A DNA stretch of 24,083 bases from Rhodospirillales bacterium (GCA_003252195.1 QKFK01000020.1:1-24083), one strand, 5' to 3'. Positions 8,601 to 17,550 are shown, counted from the stretch's first letter. Numbers and translations are program-made. The notes: a model not told the origin generated them from the sequence alone.

Positions 8601-9098
8601 GAATATAAATTAGAAAATGTTCCAGGAATAGAAGTTGGCGGAAAGTTATTGGTTAAAGGTGAAAACATTATGGTTGGGTACATGTTTGCCCATAACCCAG
8701 GTGTAATTGAGCCTCTTAAAGATGGTTGGTATGACACAGGAGATATCGTTTCTATTGATGAGGATGACTATATAACCATTAAAGGACGCGCCAAAAGATT
8801 TGCAAAAATAGGTGGCGAGATGGTTTCTCTTAGTGCTGTTGAAGAAGCTGTTAACAAAATCTACCCTGATCATATAAGTGCTATAGTTGCTAAAAATGAT
8901 GATACTAAGGGAGAACGCGTTGTTTTAGTAACAGCATGCACAAAGGCAAATAGAGAAGAAATTGTTGCCTATTTCAAAGAAAACAAAATAGCAGAAATTT
9001 CTATACCTAAAGAGATTATAATTGTTGATGAGATTCCTATGCTAGGCACAGGTAAAATCGACTATGTAACACTAAACAAATTATATGGTGAGAACTAA
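5661..9098 (+). CDS. aas: Three-domain LplT / PlsC / acyl-ACP synthetase fusion (Aas-type lysophospholipid recycling)
   Basis: This 1145-residue membrane protein recycles lysophospholipids. An N-terminal LplT-like MFS flippase (about 1-430) opens with FVQFLGAFNDNFFKNAL and contains GPVKYGILPELL. A PlsC acyltransferase follows (about 445-640) with NHTSFLD near 468 and FPEGR near 536, the HX4D and EGR motifs. The last part is an AMP-forming acyl-ACP synthetase (about 650-1145) with the phosphate loop FTSGSEGTPKAVVLSH near 811, GYGATE near 949, YDTGD and the catalytic-lysine region GTGK near 1129. E. coli splits these functions between LplT and Aas; the full fusion is common in Alphaproteobacteria. 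All motifs are intact. I chose ATG 5661; a TTG at 5625 and an ATG at 5667 are alternatives, and none has a strong ribosome site. Confidence 0.9.
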   Translation: MNMEEKEQVSILRLLTTKRFSPLFFVQFLGAFNDNFFKNALIIMITYSSIVNSSLRPEMMVTIASGLFILPFFLFSATAGVIADKLPKTKLVRIIKLAEVIIMSLACIGFITSSINMLMAVLFLMGTQSAFFGPVKYGILPELLDEKELMGGNSVISAATFISILLGTIAGGVLSTTENGKFIVSATIIIIASLGYLASKYVPEIPSSNDRLKLRYDFIKETTRIVRSASKKRTLFLSIMGISWAWFIGATFLSQLPSYVKGTIGGNEEIVTLFLSLFSIGVGLGSIVCNKLVKGFIDATYVPIAAVVMGVFTIDFYFASKMIPYHMEYIGISELTSYFNGWRVLLDCFIIAFACGIYIVPLYVILQAKSKPKTRSQTIAANNIINALFMVLSAIYCSVMLWLGLSVEFIFLALGIFSLAVSIYICGILPKELLISFARAILSLCFKVKVENLDILKSNNERYIIVANHTSFLDAILLVAFIPRDFMFAINTNVAQSWWVRPFLHLSETYSLDPTNPFSLKGLIEEVRKGKSAVIFPEGRITTTGSLMKIYEGPGLVADKSDTKILPIRIEGAQYSYFSHLKGKVRRVPFPKITLTILEPHCFKVPNVVIGRDRRQIASLMLYDVMTKMAFESSRYKRTLFNSLLDSAHIHSIKRNVLEDTNRRPLTYKKLITACFVLGGAIKKITEGDKYVGLMLPNVNASAVTFFAMQAFGITPAMINFTSGISSVISSCKTSVLKHVITSRDFIEKANLSELITHIEDEGIELVYLEDVKAELSISSKLLGLARSLAPRISYNLLNKERSFEDPAVVLFTSGSEGTPKAVVLSHKNIQANRCQAAAVIDFGPSDTVFNALPLFHSFGLTAGLMLPILNGAKTFLYPTPLHYRIIPEMVYDTNATIVFGTDTFLSGYAKFASPYDFYAARYIVAGAEKLKDSTRTLWMNKFGIRILEGYGATETSPIISINTPMRSQTGTVGRPLPGIEYKLENVPGIEVGGKLLVKGENIMVGYMFAHNPGVIEPLKDGWYDTGDIVSIDEDDYITIKGRAKRFAKIGGEMVSLSAVEEAVNKIYPDHISAIVAKNDDTKGERVVLVTACTKANREEIVAYFKENKIAEISIPKEIIIVDEIPMLGTGKIDYVTLNKLYGEN

Positions 9099-9126
9099 CT
9101 TAATATTAAGACAAGTAAGCACTATC

Positions 9127-9170
9127 AATCAATAAGCCCCATCTTATATCATAGATGGGGCTTATTGATT
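9127..9170. terminator. Long perfect hairpin between convergent genes
   Basis: An 18-bp uninterrupted stem, with arms 9127-9144 and 9153-9170 and core AAGCCCCATCT/AGATGGGGCTT, closes an 8-base loop. It lies 29 bases after the Aas-type gene and before the end of the convergent MFS gene, as expected for a shared bidirectional terminator. T-rich tails are poor on both sides. Confidence 0.75.
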
Positions 9171-9311
9171 ATCGCATTTATACCATGCGTATAAATCTTA
9201 CATATTTCCAGATAAACTTATACCATCATACTAGAAGTGGCATTATTGTTACTGACACCACATTCTCCAGCTAATTAGGTTTACAAGCTATCATACTTCA
9301 AATTAGTTATA

Positions 9312-10505
9312 TTAATGTTTTTCAAACCAATGTTTTTGATTAACAAATAAAAGCGATAAAAAAGACAATAGAGCAAACAAAGCTCCACAGGAGAACGTTG
9401 CAGAAGATCCATAAACCTCCCATAACACACCTGCTATTCCACTAGCAAATAACATTGCAACACCGCACACAAGATTAAACACTCCATAAGCAGTGCCACG
9501 AATATTATCTGATGAGGTATCAGTTATCATTGATGTTAAAACTCCTTGAGAAAAGCCCATATGCAACCCCCAGAAAACTATTCCTACAGACAGATAAAAT
9601 ATATTTGAAGAATATGCGAGAATCACATCTGCTATTATCAACAACAACATGGCTATTTGAAGTAGTATCTTACGCTCAAACTTATCTGATAACACTCCTG
9701 CTGGGTATGATGATAAAGCATAAACAATATTCATCAAAACCATAATAGCTGGTATATATGCCATAGATAGCCCAACATCTTTTGCCTTTAACACAAGAAA
9801 TGCCTCACTAAACCTAGCAAGTGTTATAACTGCTGATATTGCAACAATCACCCAATATGGCTTTCCAATATTCTTAATATCTGAGAACTTTATTGGATTA
9901 TGAGCCTTCTTTACGGTTTCTTTTTTAGGTTCTTCAACTCCAAGAACTAGGAGAACCAATGATAAAACCGCAGGAATAACAGCAACCCACATAACTAAAC
10001 GTAAATTATTTGAAAAGATTATCATAAAAATTATAGCTAATAACGGGCCAGAAAAAGCACCAACCGTGTCTAAAGATTGTCGCAACCCAAAACACGCTCC
10101 ACGTATCTCTTTTGGTGATATATCACCCATCAAAGCATCTCTAGGAGCGCCTCTAACTCCTTTTCCCACCCTATCTAAGAACCTTGCTGTTAAAACCATG
10201 GAAACGCTATTAGCAAGCGGGAAAAGAGGTTTAGTTAATGCAGACAATCCATAACCAATAACCGTTATTAATTTTCTTTTCCCAATATAATCACTTATAG
10301 TTCCTGAAAAAATTTTGGTTATTAGAGCGGTTGCCTCAGCTATCCCCTCTATTATACCGACAGAAATCATACTAGCTCCCAATCCAGAAACTAAAAACAG
10401 CGGTAACAAGCTATGAACCAACTCAGAAGAAACATCCATAAACAAACTAACAAAACCTAATGCCCACACACCTTTAGGAATTTTTATAATATTTTTATTT
10501 GTCAT
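9312..10505 (-). CDS. Major facilitator superfamily transporter
   Basis: This is an inner-membrane transporter of 397 residues with about twelve hydrophobic helices, the usual MFS size. The first helix reads WALGFVSLFMDVSSELVHSL. The loop after helix 2 carries the A-like motif GTISDYIGKRK, and RFLDRVGKGVRGAPRDALMG follows helix 4, a signature of a DHA1-like exporter group found in many bacteria. The second half has the matching loop GVLSDKFERK. AGGAG lies six bases before the ATG. It is a lone gene with its own promoter-like sequence and no neighbours that point to a substrate, so drug or metabolite efflux is only a family-level guess. It converges with the Aas-type fusion. Confidence 0.85.
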   Translation of the reverse strand: MTNKNIIKIPKGVWALGFVSLFMDVSSELVHSLLPLFLVSGLGASMISVGIIEGIAEATALITKIFSGTISDYIGKRKLITVIGYGLSALTKPLFPLANSVSMVLTARFLDRVGKGVRGAPRDALMGDISPKEIRGACFGLRQSLDTVGAFSGPLLAIIFMIIFSNNLRLVMWVAVIPAVLSLVLLVLGVEEPKKETVKKAHNPIKFSDIKNIGKPYWVIVAISAVITLARFSEAFLVLKAKDVGLSMAYIPAIMVLMNIVYALSSYPAGVLSDKFERKILLQIAMLLLIIADVILAYSSNIFYLSVGIVFWGLHMGFSQGVLTSMITDTSSDNIRGTAYGVFNLVCGVAMLFASGIAGVLWEVYGSSATFSCGALFALLSFLSLLFVNQKHWFEKH

Positions 10506-10537
10506 AGCCCACTCCTAACAAAAAAACACAAGCACTC

Positions 10538-10566
10538 ATTATAAACCCATATATAATTATGGTCGA
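10538..10566 (-). promoter_or_regulatory. Candidate promoter of the MFS transporter gene
   Basis: On the minus strand TCGACC (10566-10561) and TATAAT (10543-10538) are separated by exactly 17 bases and lie about 33 bases before the MFS ATG. The -10 is perfect and the -35 matches four of six. A perfect 14-bp palindrome begins three bases further upstream. Confidence 0.5.
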
Positions 10567-10568
10567 TA

Positions 10569-10582
10569 TATCAAATTTGATA
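10569..10582. promoter_or_regulatory. Perfect 14-bp palindrome, candidate operator
   Basis: TATCAAATTTGATA is a perfect palindrome directly upstream of the -35 box of the MFS gene promoter. A further half-site, ATCAAA, lies at 10593-10598. The placement suits a regulator-binding site, but AT-rich DNA makes chance palindromes common and no regulator gene is nearby. Confidence 0.3.
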
Positions 10583-10736
10583 GAAATAATTCATCAAACT
10601 ATTTACCAAGCATAAAAGTACCTTAAAATCCATAATTCACATAAATTACGCAGATAGCATACCAACCTATTTAACTAATAATCCTTATGTCTGGCGGAGG
10701 TTGCACATATTTAATAATATTCGAACGAAACATAAT

Positions 10737-10761
10737 AAAAAGCCCTCTATAATAGAGGGCT
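10737..10761 (-). terminator. Intrinsic terminator of the glycogen operon
   Basis: AGCCCTCTA (10741-10749) and TAGAGGGCT (10753-10761) form a 9-bp stem around a three-base loop, followed on the minus strand by TTTT. It begins 7 bases past the malQ stop and closes the glgB-glgX-malQ transcript. Confidence 0.85.
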
Positions 10762-10767
10762 CAATAT

Positions 10768-12960
10768 TTATATTTTCTTTCTTTCTTGGTTAATAATTTT
10801 GGCATTAAATTTAACCAAATCAATATCCAATATATCCTCTAAATATTCTGGCCATTTGAATCTCCAGTTTGGATATTCTGTATTAGTACCAGGTAAATTC
10901 ATTTGATCTTCTTGTTGAAAAATATCTTCCATTTGAGGCAGGAATATCTTTGAAGAAGAACGTGATAAGAATTGATGCAAATGAGGAATTAGCAAATCAG
11001 GAATGTAAGAACCATCTAAACTTGCTTCATCTGCTTGATTATAAGGTCTTATACCCGTATCGCTTAATATCCACAAGACTCTCTTACGTTCCCACAACCT
11101 ATAATTAGCATCGTTATTATAAGCTTCATCAGTTGAAATCATTCCATGCTTTCTAGACAGCTTCAAATCAAGGGCTTTCCACCAACCTGCAAAGGTTGGC
11201 ATATCATGGGTACCAGCACCTGTAATAGCCATTTGCTCATACCATTCAGGACGTTTAAATGTTTCGTCATGATTTTTCTGCCCAAAGAACATACGCATGC
11301 AAAGAATATCATAATCTTCCATTTTCTCTTTAGTACCTTGCGGAACAGTACCTAAATCTTCACCAATAACGGCGCAACATTTACGTTTACTTTCTAATGC
11401 TACGATATTAAGCAAATCATCAACAGGATAGCTTACATAACAACCGACATCGCCATTTGGTATCCAATAAAGACGTTCAAACTGCATAAAATGGTCAATT
11501 CTCACAGCACCTGCTTGCCCCATATTATAGCGCAAGATTTTAATAAATTGCTCATAGCAATTATCCTTCATTGCAATTGGAGAAGCTGCTGCCAAGCCCC
11601 ATTTCTGACCTGCAGGGTTAAATCTATCTGGAGGAGCACCGATTGTAACATTTTTAACAAACAAGTTAGGATTAGACCATGTTTCAGCACTGTTTTCAGC
11701 AACACCAACAGCCACATCTTGATACAAACCAATACCCAACCTATGATGCCAACAAGCAAGGCCTGCATTAGACAATTGAGTATCAGCTAACCATTGCAAA
11801 TATTTAAAGTAATTAACTCTATATCTGTTTTCTTTTGCAAATGTTTTAACCGCATCTGTATATGGAGTTTTATACTTATCTTCCCAATCTTGAGATCCAG
11901 AATAATTACCCTCAGATCTAAACTTTTCACCTAAAGCTTGATATATAGCAAGATTTTCTAAATCCTCACCTCTATTATCACAGAAATATCTAAATGCTTG
12001 AGCTCTAGTTGTATCTTTTTCATTACTCATAAAACAATCATATAATTTTGTGAGTACTTTTCCTTTAAGTTCTGCGATAAGAGTGTATTTCACTGTCAGA
12101 GAATCTTTAACCTCTTTTAGCTTCTTCTGAAACTCCGCTGAATTAAAGAGTTCTTTTGCTGGCGCACATTTTTCAAAATCATCAACAGATTCAACATCTA
12201 TATAAAGCCAGTTTAAGAACAAACGAGAACAAGAATAATATGGGCTAGCATCTTCTGGGTTTGCATCAAACAAAACATTAAGAGGATTTAGACCTACTAT
12301 ATCCATACCCAATGCAGAAAATTTTTCTACAACATTTGATAAGTCAGTAAAATCACCTATACCCCAGTTTCTTTTTGAGCGCACTGCGTATAACTGAATC
12401 GGAGAACCCCAAGTTCTTTTACCATCACTTATAGCCTCTGGCATAAAGCATTTAGTCGGAGCTATAATAATTTTAGTAACAGCTTCTCTATCGCCACATT
12501 TAACTGTTGCTTGGTGATATCCTTCACCCAATCCAGCATCCAGCCTAAACAAACGACAAGAATAATCGACATTCTTTACATTCTTCTCTTCTACAACTGG
12601 TAAATCTTGAACCTTTATATCAAAGGAATGATCTAGACCATTCTCTTCTTTTACCTTAAATGTAATCATTTCATTTGAAAATGATTTAGGAACTCTGATT
12701 TTAAAATGTAATGGTTGCTTATCTATGCGACATGTAACCACAGTTTCGCTCAAACGAGACCATTCTTTTTCCTCAAAATCTTCTAAAGATTTTACTATTG
12801 CATCATAATTTGAAACATCAAAACCCATAGACCTCAAAACAGCTGTTTTGCTAGCATGAGATGTACTAACTGTTTCTAGATTAGCACCAAAACCAGACTG
12901 GTATTCACTAAGAATTCCAGCTTTTTCAGCTAAATCATCTAAAGGGGAAAATGATGGCAT
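10768..12960 (-). CDS. malQ: 4-alpha-glucanotransferase (amylomaltase)
   Basis: This GH77 enzyme moves maltodextrin segments between alpha-1,4-glucans, recycling the short chains released by GlgX. The 730 residues include an N-terminal beta-rich extension (about 1-170) as in the longer bacterial MalQ type, then the barrel starting at WGSPIQLYAVRSKRNWGIGDF. The three catalytic acids are all present: nucleophile Asp489 in AVRIDHFMQFERLYWIP, acid/base Glu534 in IGEDLGTVP, and Asp586 in GTHDMPTFAGWW. The C-terminal LPGTNTEYPNWRFKW is also diagnostic. GGAG precedes the ATG. It is the last gene of the block, 33 bases after glgX, and is followed by a clear terminator. It looks fully functional. Confidence 0.95.
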   Translation of the reverse strand: MPSFSPLDDLAEKAGILSEYQSGFGANLETVSTSHASKTAVLRSMGFDVSNYDAIVKSLEDFEEKEWSRLSETVVTCRIDKQPLHFKIRVPKSFSNEMITFKVKEENGLDHSFDIKVQDLPVVEEKNVKNVDYSCRLFRLDAGLGEGYHQATVKCGDREAVTKIIIAPTKCFMPEAISDGKRTWGSPIQLYAVRSKRNWGIGDFTDLSNVVEKFSALGMDIVGLNPLNVLFDANPEDASPYYSCSRLFLNWLYIDVESVDDFEKCAPAKELFNSAEFQKKLKEVKDSLTVKYTLIAELKGKVLTKLYDCFMSNEKDTTRAQAFRYFCDNRGEDLENLAIYQALGEKFRSEGNYSGSQDWEDKYKTPYTDAVKTFAKENRYRVNYFKYLQWLADTQLSNAGLACWHHRLGIGLYQDVAVGVAENSAETWSNPNLFVKNVTIGAPPDRFNPAGQKWGLAAASPIAMKDNCYEQFIKILRYNMGQAGAVRIDHFMQFERLYWIPNGDVGCYVSYPVDDLLNIVALESKRKCCAVIGEDLGTVPQGTKEKMEDYDILCMRMFFGQKNHDETFKRPEWYEQMAITGAGTHDMPTFAGWWKALDLKLSRKHGMISTDEAYNNDANYRLWERKRVLWILSDTGIRPYNQADEASLDGSYIPDLLIPHLHQFLSRSSSKIFLPQMEDIFQQEDQMNLPGTNTEYPNWRFKWPEYLEDILDIDLVKFNAKIINQERKKI

Positions 12961-12993
12961 ATGATACTCCTATAATAAAAATTTTAATAAAAA

Positions 12994-15330
12994 TTATTTT
13001 TCGTCTTCGTCAAAAATCTTTTGCATAACCCCGCCAGTAAAATCATCACCATTCCCTGACACAGTAGCAATCATATCACCTGTAGATTGCTCTACGATGG
13101 CTTCAAAAGGTTTAGAAGGAACAACCTTATCACTATTATCTACAGAAACAGCAATCGGCCTATAACCTCTTTCTTTTGCAATTAATTCTTTGTTAGATGT
13201 CGATAATTTTCCTTGTAGCAAAACAAATGACCAAGGTGAAATTTTAACCTTCTTACCAAAAACAAAATTTCCTTTTGAACCAACTTCATCACTCTTTGCA
13301 GAATCTAATAATAATTCCCAACTATCATGTTCTTCTGCAGATGGAAGCGTCCAATCGATAGTATCACTACTACCATTCATAATTCCTAAAAATGTACTAT
13401 CTGGAGCGAGCTCGCCTTGCTCAGTATAGTGAGCCATACCAGCGGCACCAGAAATTAAGAAACCAAGATATTTTTGTGCAGGGCTATTCCAATCTTCAGA
13501 GCGCATTTCTTCTCCGCTTGGTTTGAGCCATGTAATATCCTTCAAATCTGTTCCAGATATTTTTTCACCCTTAAAAAAGCGCAAACGTCTAAATATTGAA
13601 TGCTCTTTTCTTAGTTTTATCAAAGAACGTACGTATTTTAATAACTTGACGCCTTCACCACTTATTCCCTGCCAATTAATCCAACTAATAACATTATCTT
13701 GGCAATATGCGTTATTATTACCTCTTTGGCTTCTAGCAAATTCATCACCTGCTACAAGCATTGGGGTTCCCTGAGACAACAACAATGAAGCAAACATGCT
13801 ACGCATACGTCTCATTCTTATATCATTGATATCTTTATTATCTGTAATACCTTCAATACCGCCATTCCAGCTCCAGTTTGAATCTGTTCCATCACGGTTG
13901 CTTTCGTTATTAGCTAAATTATGTTTTTGATTATAGCTAACAGTATCATTAAGTGTAAAACCATCATGTGCCGTAATAAAGTTTACGCTTGCCCATGGCT
14001 TACGCCCTCTGTAGCCAAAGATATCACTAGAGCCAGTAATACGAGAAGCCATCTCTGCTATCTGTCTTTCATCACTGCGCCAGAATCTCCTAGTATTATC
14101 TCTAAAACGGTCATTCCATTCTAACCAACCAGGAGGGAAAGCACCTAACTGATAGCCTCCACTTGAACAATCCCATGGCTCAGCTATTAATTTAACTTCT
14201 TGCAACACAGGATCTTGTTGTACAGCATTTAAGAACGCGCTACCTTGATCAAAACCACCATTTCTTCTACAAATAGATGAGGCTAAATCAAAACGGAAGC
14301 CGTCAACATGCATTTCTGTTACCCAATAACGCAATGAATCTACAACCAACTGAACAACTCTTTGGTTATCTGTATTAAAAGATGCTCCGCAACCAGTTGT
14401 ATCGTAGTAATATCGCTTGTCTTGAGCTAATTTATAGTAAGATAAATTATCTATACCTCTAAAACACAATGTTGGTCCCATCTGGTTACCTTCACCAGTA
14501 TGGTTATAAACAACATCTAAGATAACCTCAATGCCAGCATTATGCATAACGCTGACCATTGTCTTAAATTCACCAATATCCTTGGAAGCTAGGTATCTAG
14601 GCTCTGGAGCAAAGAAACACATACTCTCATATCCCCAGTAATTATCTAATATTCCATCATCTAAATGCTTATCACCAAAAAATGCATGAACAGGCAAAAG
14701 CTCTAATGATGTAATTCCTAAATCTTTTAGATAATGGACCACCTCAGGCTGAGACAACCCTGCAAATGTACCTCTATATTCACTTGGAACATCTGGGTGA
14801 AGCATAGTAAAGCCACGTGTATGCGCCTCATACACAACTGTATCACGCCACGAAACTCTAGGCGGAGTGTCTTTTCCCCATGTATATGCTGTTTCGCAAA
14901 CCACAGATTTTGGCACGAACATTGAACTATCGGCATCATTAAAAGATAAATCTTTTCTAGGATCGTTAGGGTCATACCCAAGCAAAGCTTCATTCCAAGT
15001 TAGTTTTCCAGCTAGTGCCTTAGCATATGGATCAAGAAGTAATTTATGATGGTTAAATCTAAAACCATGCTCTGGAGCATATTGCCCAAAAACCCTATAG
15101 CCGTACAATTGCCCTGGTCTAATATCTGGCAAATATACGTGCCATACTTCATTTGTATTCTCAGTTATGGCAATACGATGCGTCTCTTTTGTTCCTTTTT
15201 TATCAAACAAGCAAAGAACAACTTTTTCTGCATGAGCAGAAAACAGCGCAAAGTTCACCCCATTTCCGTCCCAAGTAGCCCCTAGTGGATAGGGTCTACC
15301 TGGTTGAACTCTTAACCTTGAAACAGACAT
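12994..15330 (-). CDS. glgX: Glycogen debranching enzyme, isoamylase-type
   Basis: This GH13 debranching enzyme hydrolyses alpha-1,6 branches of (phosphorylase-limit) glycogen. The N-terminal CBM48-like module opens with RVQPGRPYPLGATWDGNGVN, typical of GlgX/TreX. The barrel shows DVVYNHT, then Asp348 in GFRFDLAS, Glu384 in IAEPWD and Asp456 in TAHDGFTLND, so all catalytic acids are intact. At 778 residues it is longer than the common 650-720. The core ends at ISPWSFVLLQG, and about 70 acidic, low-complexity residues follow (to FDEDEK) that I cannot assign. GGAG precedes the ATG. It lies 18 bases after glgB and 33 before malQ, clearly one operon. Confidence 0.94.
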   Translation of the reverse strand: MSVSRLRVQPGRPYPLGATWDGNGVNFALFSAHAEKVVLCLFDKKGTKETHRIAITENTNEVWHVYLPDIRPGQLYGYRVFGQYAPEHGFRFNHHKLLLDPYAKALAGKLTWNEALLGYDPNDPRKDLSFNDADSSMFVPKSVVCETAYTWGKDTPPRVSWRDTVVYEAHTRGFTMLHPDVPSEYRGTFAGLSQPEVVHYLKDLGITSLELLPVHAFFGDKHLDDGILDNYWGYESMCFFAPEPRYLASKDIGEFKTMVSVMHNAGIEVILDVVYNHTGEGNQMGPTLCFRGIDNLSYYKLAQDKRYYYDTTGCGASFNTDNQRVVQLVVDSLRYWVTEMHVDGFRFDLASSICRRNGGFDQGSAFLNAVQQDPVLQEVKLIAEPWDCSSGGYQLGAFPPGWLEWNDRFRDNTRRFWRSDERQIAEMASRITGSSDIFGYRGRKPWASVNFITAHDGFTLNDTVSYNQKHNLANNESNRDGTDSNWSWNGGIEGITDNKDINDIRMRRMRSMFASLLLSQGTPMLVAGDEFARSQRGNNNAYCQDNVISWINWQGISGEGVKLLKYVRSLIKLRKEHSIFRRLRFFKGEKISGTDLKDITWLKPSGEEMRSEDWNSPAQKYLGFLISGAAGMAHYTEQGELAPDSTFLGIMNGSSDTIDWTLPSAEEHDSWELLLDSAKSDEVGSKGNFVFGKKVKISPWSFVLLQGKLSTSNKELIAKERGYRPIAVSVDNSDKVVPSKPFEAIVEQSTGDMIATVSGNGDDFTGGVMQKIFDEDEK

Positions 15331-15348
15331 ATCATCTCCGACATCAGA

Positions 15349-17550
15349 TTATTTTTTAGGTCTAAATATAACAGTTGCTAATGGAGGCAATGTAACTTTA
15401 ACTGAATATGGACGATAATTCCAAGCTTCTTCAATAGCCATTTTACCACCAGCGTTACCAATATCTCCACCACCATATATTTTGGCATCTGAGTTAAATA
15501 CTTCTTCATAGAAGCATAAATCAGGTACACCCATTTGGTAATTTTCACGAGGCACAGGAGTAAAGTTACATGCAACTACAACATAATCATTATAATCGTG
15601 ACCACGTCTAATGTATGTTACAATACTGTTATCTCCATCTTGGTAGTCAATCCACTCAAAGCCTTCACCATCAAAATCTTTTTGATATAATGCAGTAGTT
15701 TCTTTATAAACCCTATTAAGGTCTTTTAAACAATTAGAAACACCTTGGTGCATAGGATCTTCAAGCAAATGCCAGCTCAAACTATAATCTGAGCACCATT
15801 CTCTATCTTGAGCGAATTCACTTCCCATAAACAAAAGTTTTTTACCAGGATGTGTAAACATAAATCCATAATAGGCTCTCATATTTGCAAATTTTTGCCA
15901 TCTATCGCCAGGCATCTTGTTAAACAATGAACCTTTACCATGCACAACTTCATCGTGAGATATAGAAAGAACAAAATTCTCATTAAATGCATATATAGGA
16001 CCGAATGTAAGCCTATTATGATGATATTTCCTATGAACAGGTTCTTTTTCAATATAGTCTAGAGTATCATGCATCCAGCCCATATTCCATTTGTAGCCAA
16101 AGCCTAAACCACCCATGTAAGTTGGACGAGAAACCATTGGCCATGCTGTTGATTCTTCTGCAATAGTAACAGCACCACTATCTTCGCCATATATAAGTTC
16201 ATTAACTCTTCTGATAAAGGCAACAGCACCTAAGTTCTCGTTTCCACCATGCTCATTTGGAATCCACTCACCATCTTCTCTTGAATAGTCAAGATAAAGC
16301 ATAGAGGCAACAGCATCAACGCGAAGAGCATCAATATGATACTTTCTAATCCAGAATATAGCACTTGCGATAAGGAAGTTCTGAACCTCAGTTCTACCGA
16401 AGTTATAAATTTTTGTTCCCCAGTCTTTATGTTCGCCTTGTCTAGGGTCTGAGTGTTCATACAAAGCTGTACCATCAAAGTTAGCCAAACCATGACCATC
16501 TTTAGGAAAGTGAGCAGGAACCCAGTCAATGATAACACCAATACCAGCTTCATGACATTTGTCCACCAAATAACAAAAATCTTCTGGTGTACCATAACGA
16601 CTTGTTGGAGCAAACATACCAGTAACCTGATATCCCCATGAACCATCAAAAGGATGCTCTGCTACAGGCAAAAACTCAATATGAGTAAAGCCCATATCTT
16701 TAACATAAGGCACCAAATCATCTGCTAATTCACGGTAAGTAAGGTATCTTTGACCTTCTTCTGTAACTCTTTTCCATGATCCCATGTGCACTTCATATAC
16801 AGACATTGGATAATCATGAGAATTAATCTTTTTACGAGTTTCTTCCCAATTGGTGTCTTTCCATTTGTATTTTTCAATATCATAAATCACAGATGCTGTT
16901 GAAGGTCTCTTTTCTGAGTAGAATGCAAATGGGTCAGATTTTAGTGGCAACAACTCACCATGTGCGCCTTTGATTTCAAATTTATACAAATCACCTTCAC
17001 ACAAACCAGGAATAAACAATTCCCAAACGCCACAACCAACTCTTAGGCGCATTGGGTTAACTCTACCATCCCAGTTATTAAAAGTACCAACCAAGCTAAC
17101 ACGTTTAGCATTAGGAGCCCAAACAGCAAACCTAACACCTTTAACACCCTGATGTTCAGCAAAATGTGCGCCCAATTTGTCATAAAGCTCTAGATGAGTT
17201 CCTTCAGCTAACAAATAAACATCTAAATCACCCAAAATTGGTGAGAAACTATATATATCATATACATCTTGAGTATGCTTATCTTTGTAAGTAACCCGTA
17301 GTTTATACTCAAAGAATTCTTTTTTACCTAAATCAATTTGGAAAAATCCTGCATTGTGAATTTGCTTAAACTCACCAAGCTCAGAGCCAGTTTTATCTAA
17401 CAGAACAATTTTTTGAGCCTGTGGCTGAAAAACCCTTACACACAAAGAGCCATCTTTAACATCTTTATGCATACCCAATACTGAAAATGGGTCTCCGTGG
17501 CTACCTGCAACTATAGCCTCAACTATCACATCATTAAGCTTTTTAGCCAT
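15349..17550 (-). CDS. glgB: 1,4-alpha-glucan branching enzyme
   Basis: This GH13 branching enzyme makes the alpha-1,6 links of glycogen. The 733 residues match the long GlgB form: an N1 domain starting near GDPFSVLGMHKD, a CBM48 domain (VRFAVWAPNAKRVSLVGTFN), and the barrel. Catalytic residues are Asp412 in ALRVDAVASMLY, Glu465 in TIAEEST and Asp533 in SISHDEVVHGK; DWVPAHFP supplies region I. The C-terminal domain ends normally (PLATVIFRPKK). AAGGAG lies nine bases before the ATG. A 240-base gap separates it from the glgE-like gene upstream, so it may have its own promoter, though I see no convincing one. It is the first of three tightly packed genes. Confidence 0.96.
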   Translation of the reverse strand: MAKKLNDVIVEAIVAGSHGDPFSVLGMHKDVKDGSLCVRVFQPQAQKIVLLDKTGSELGEFKQIHNAGFFQIDLGKKEFFEYKLRVTYKDKHTQDVYDIYSFSPILGDLDVYLLAEGTHLELYDKLGAHFAEHQGVKGVRFAVWAPNAKRVSLVGTFNNWDGRVNPMRLRVGCGVWELFIPGLCEGDLYKFEIKGAHGELLPLKSDPFAFYSEKRPSTASVIYDIEKYKWKDTNWEETRKKINSHDYPMSVYEVHMGSWKRVTEEGQRYLTYRELADDLVPYVKDMGFTHIEFLPVAEHPFDGSWGYQVTGMFAPTSRYGTPEDFCYLVDKCHEAGIGVIIDWVPAHFPKDGHGLANFDGTALYEHSDPRQGEHKDWGTKIYNFGRTEVQNFLIASAIFWIRKYHIDALRVDAVASMLYLDYSREDGEWIPNEHGGNENLGAVAFIRRVNELIYGEDSGAVTIAEESTAWPMVSRPTYMGGLGFGYKWNMGWMHDTLDYIEKEPVHRKYHHNRLTFGPIYAFNENFVLSISHDEVVHGKGSLFNKMPGDRWQKFANMRAYYGFMFTHPGKKLLFMGSEFAQDREWCSDYSLSWHLLEDPMHQGVSNCLKDLNRVYKETTALYQKDFDGEGFEWIDYQDGDNSIVTYIRRGHDYNDYVVVACNFTPVPRENYQMGVPDLCFYEEVFNSDAKIYGGGDIGNAGGKMAIEEAWNYRPYSVKVTLPPLATVIFRPKK

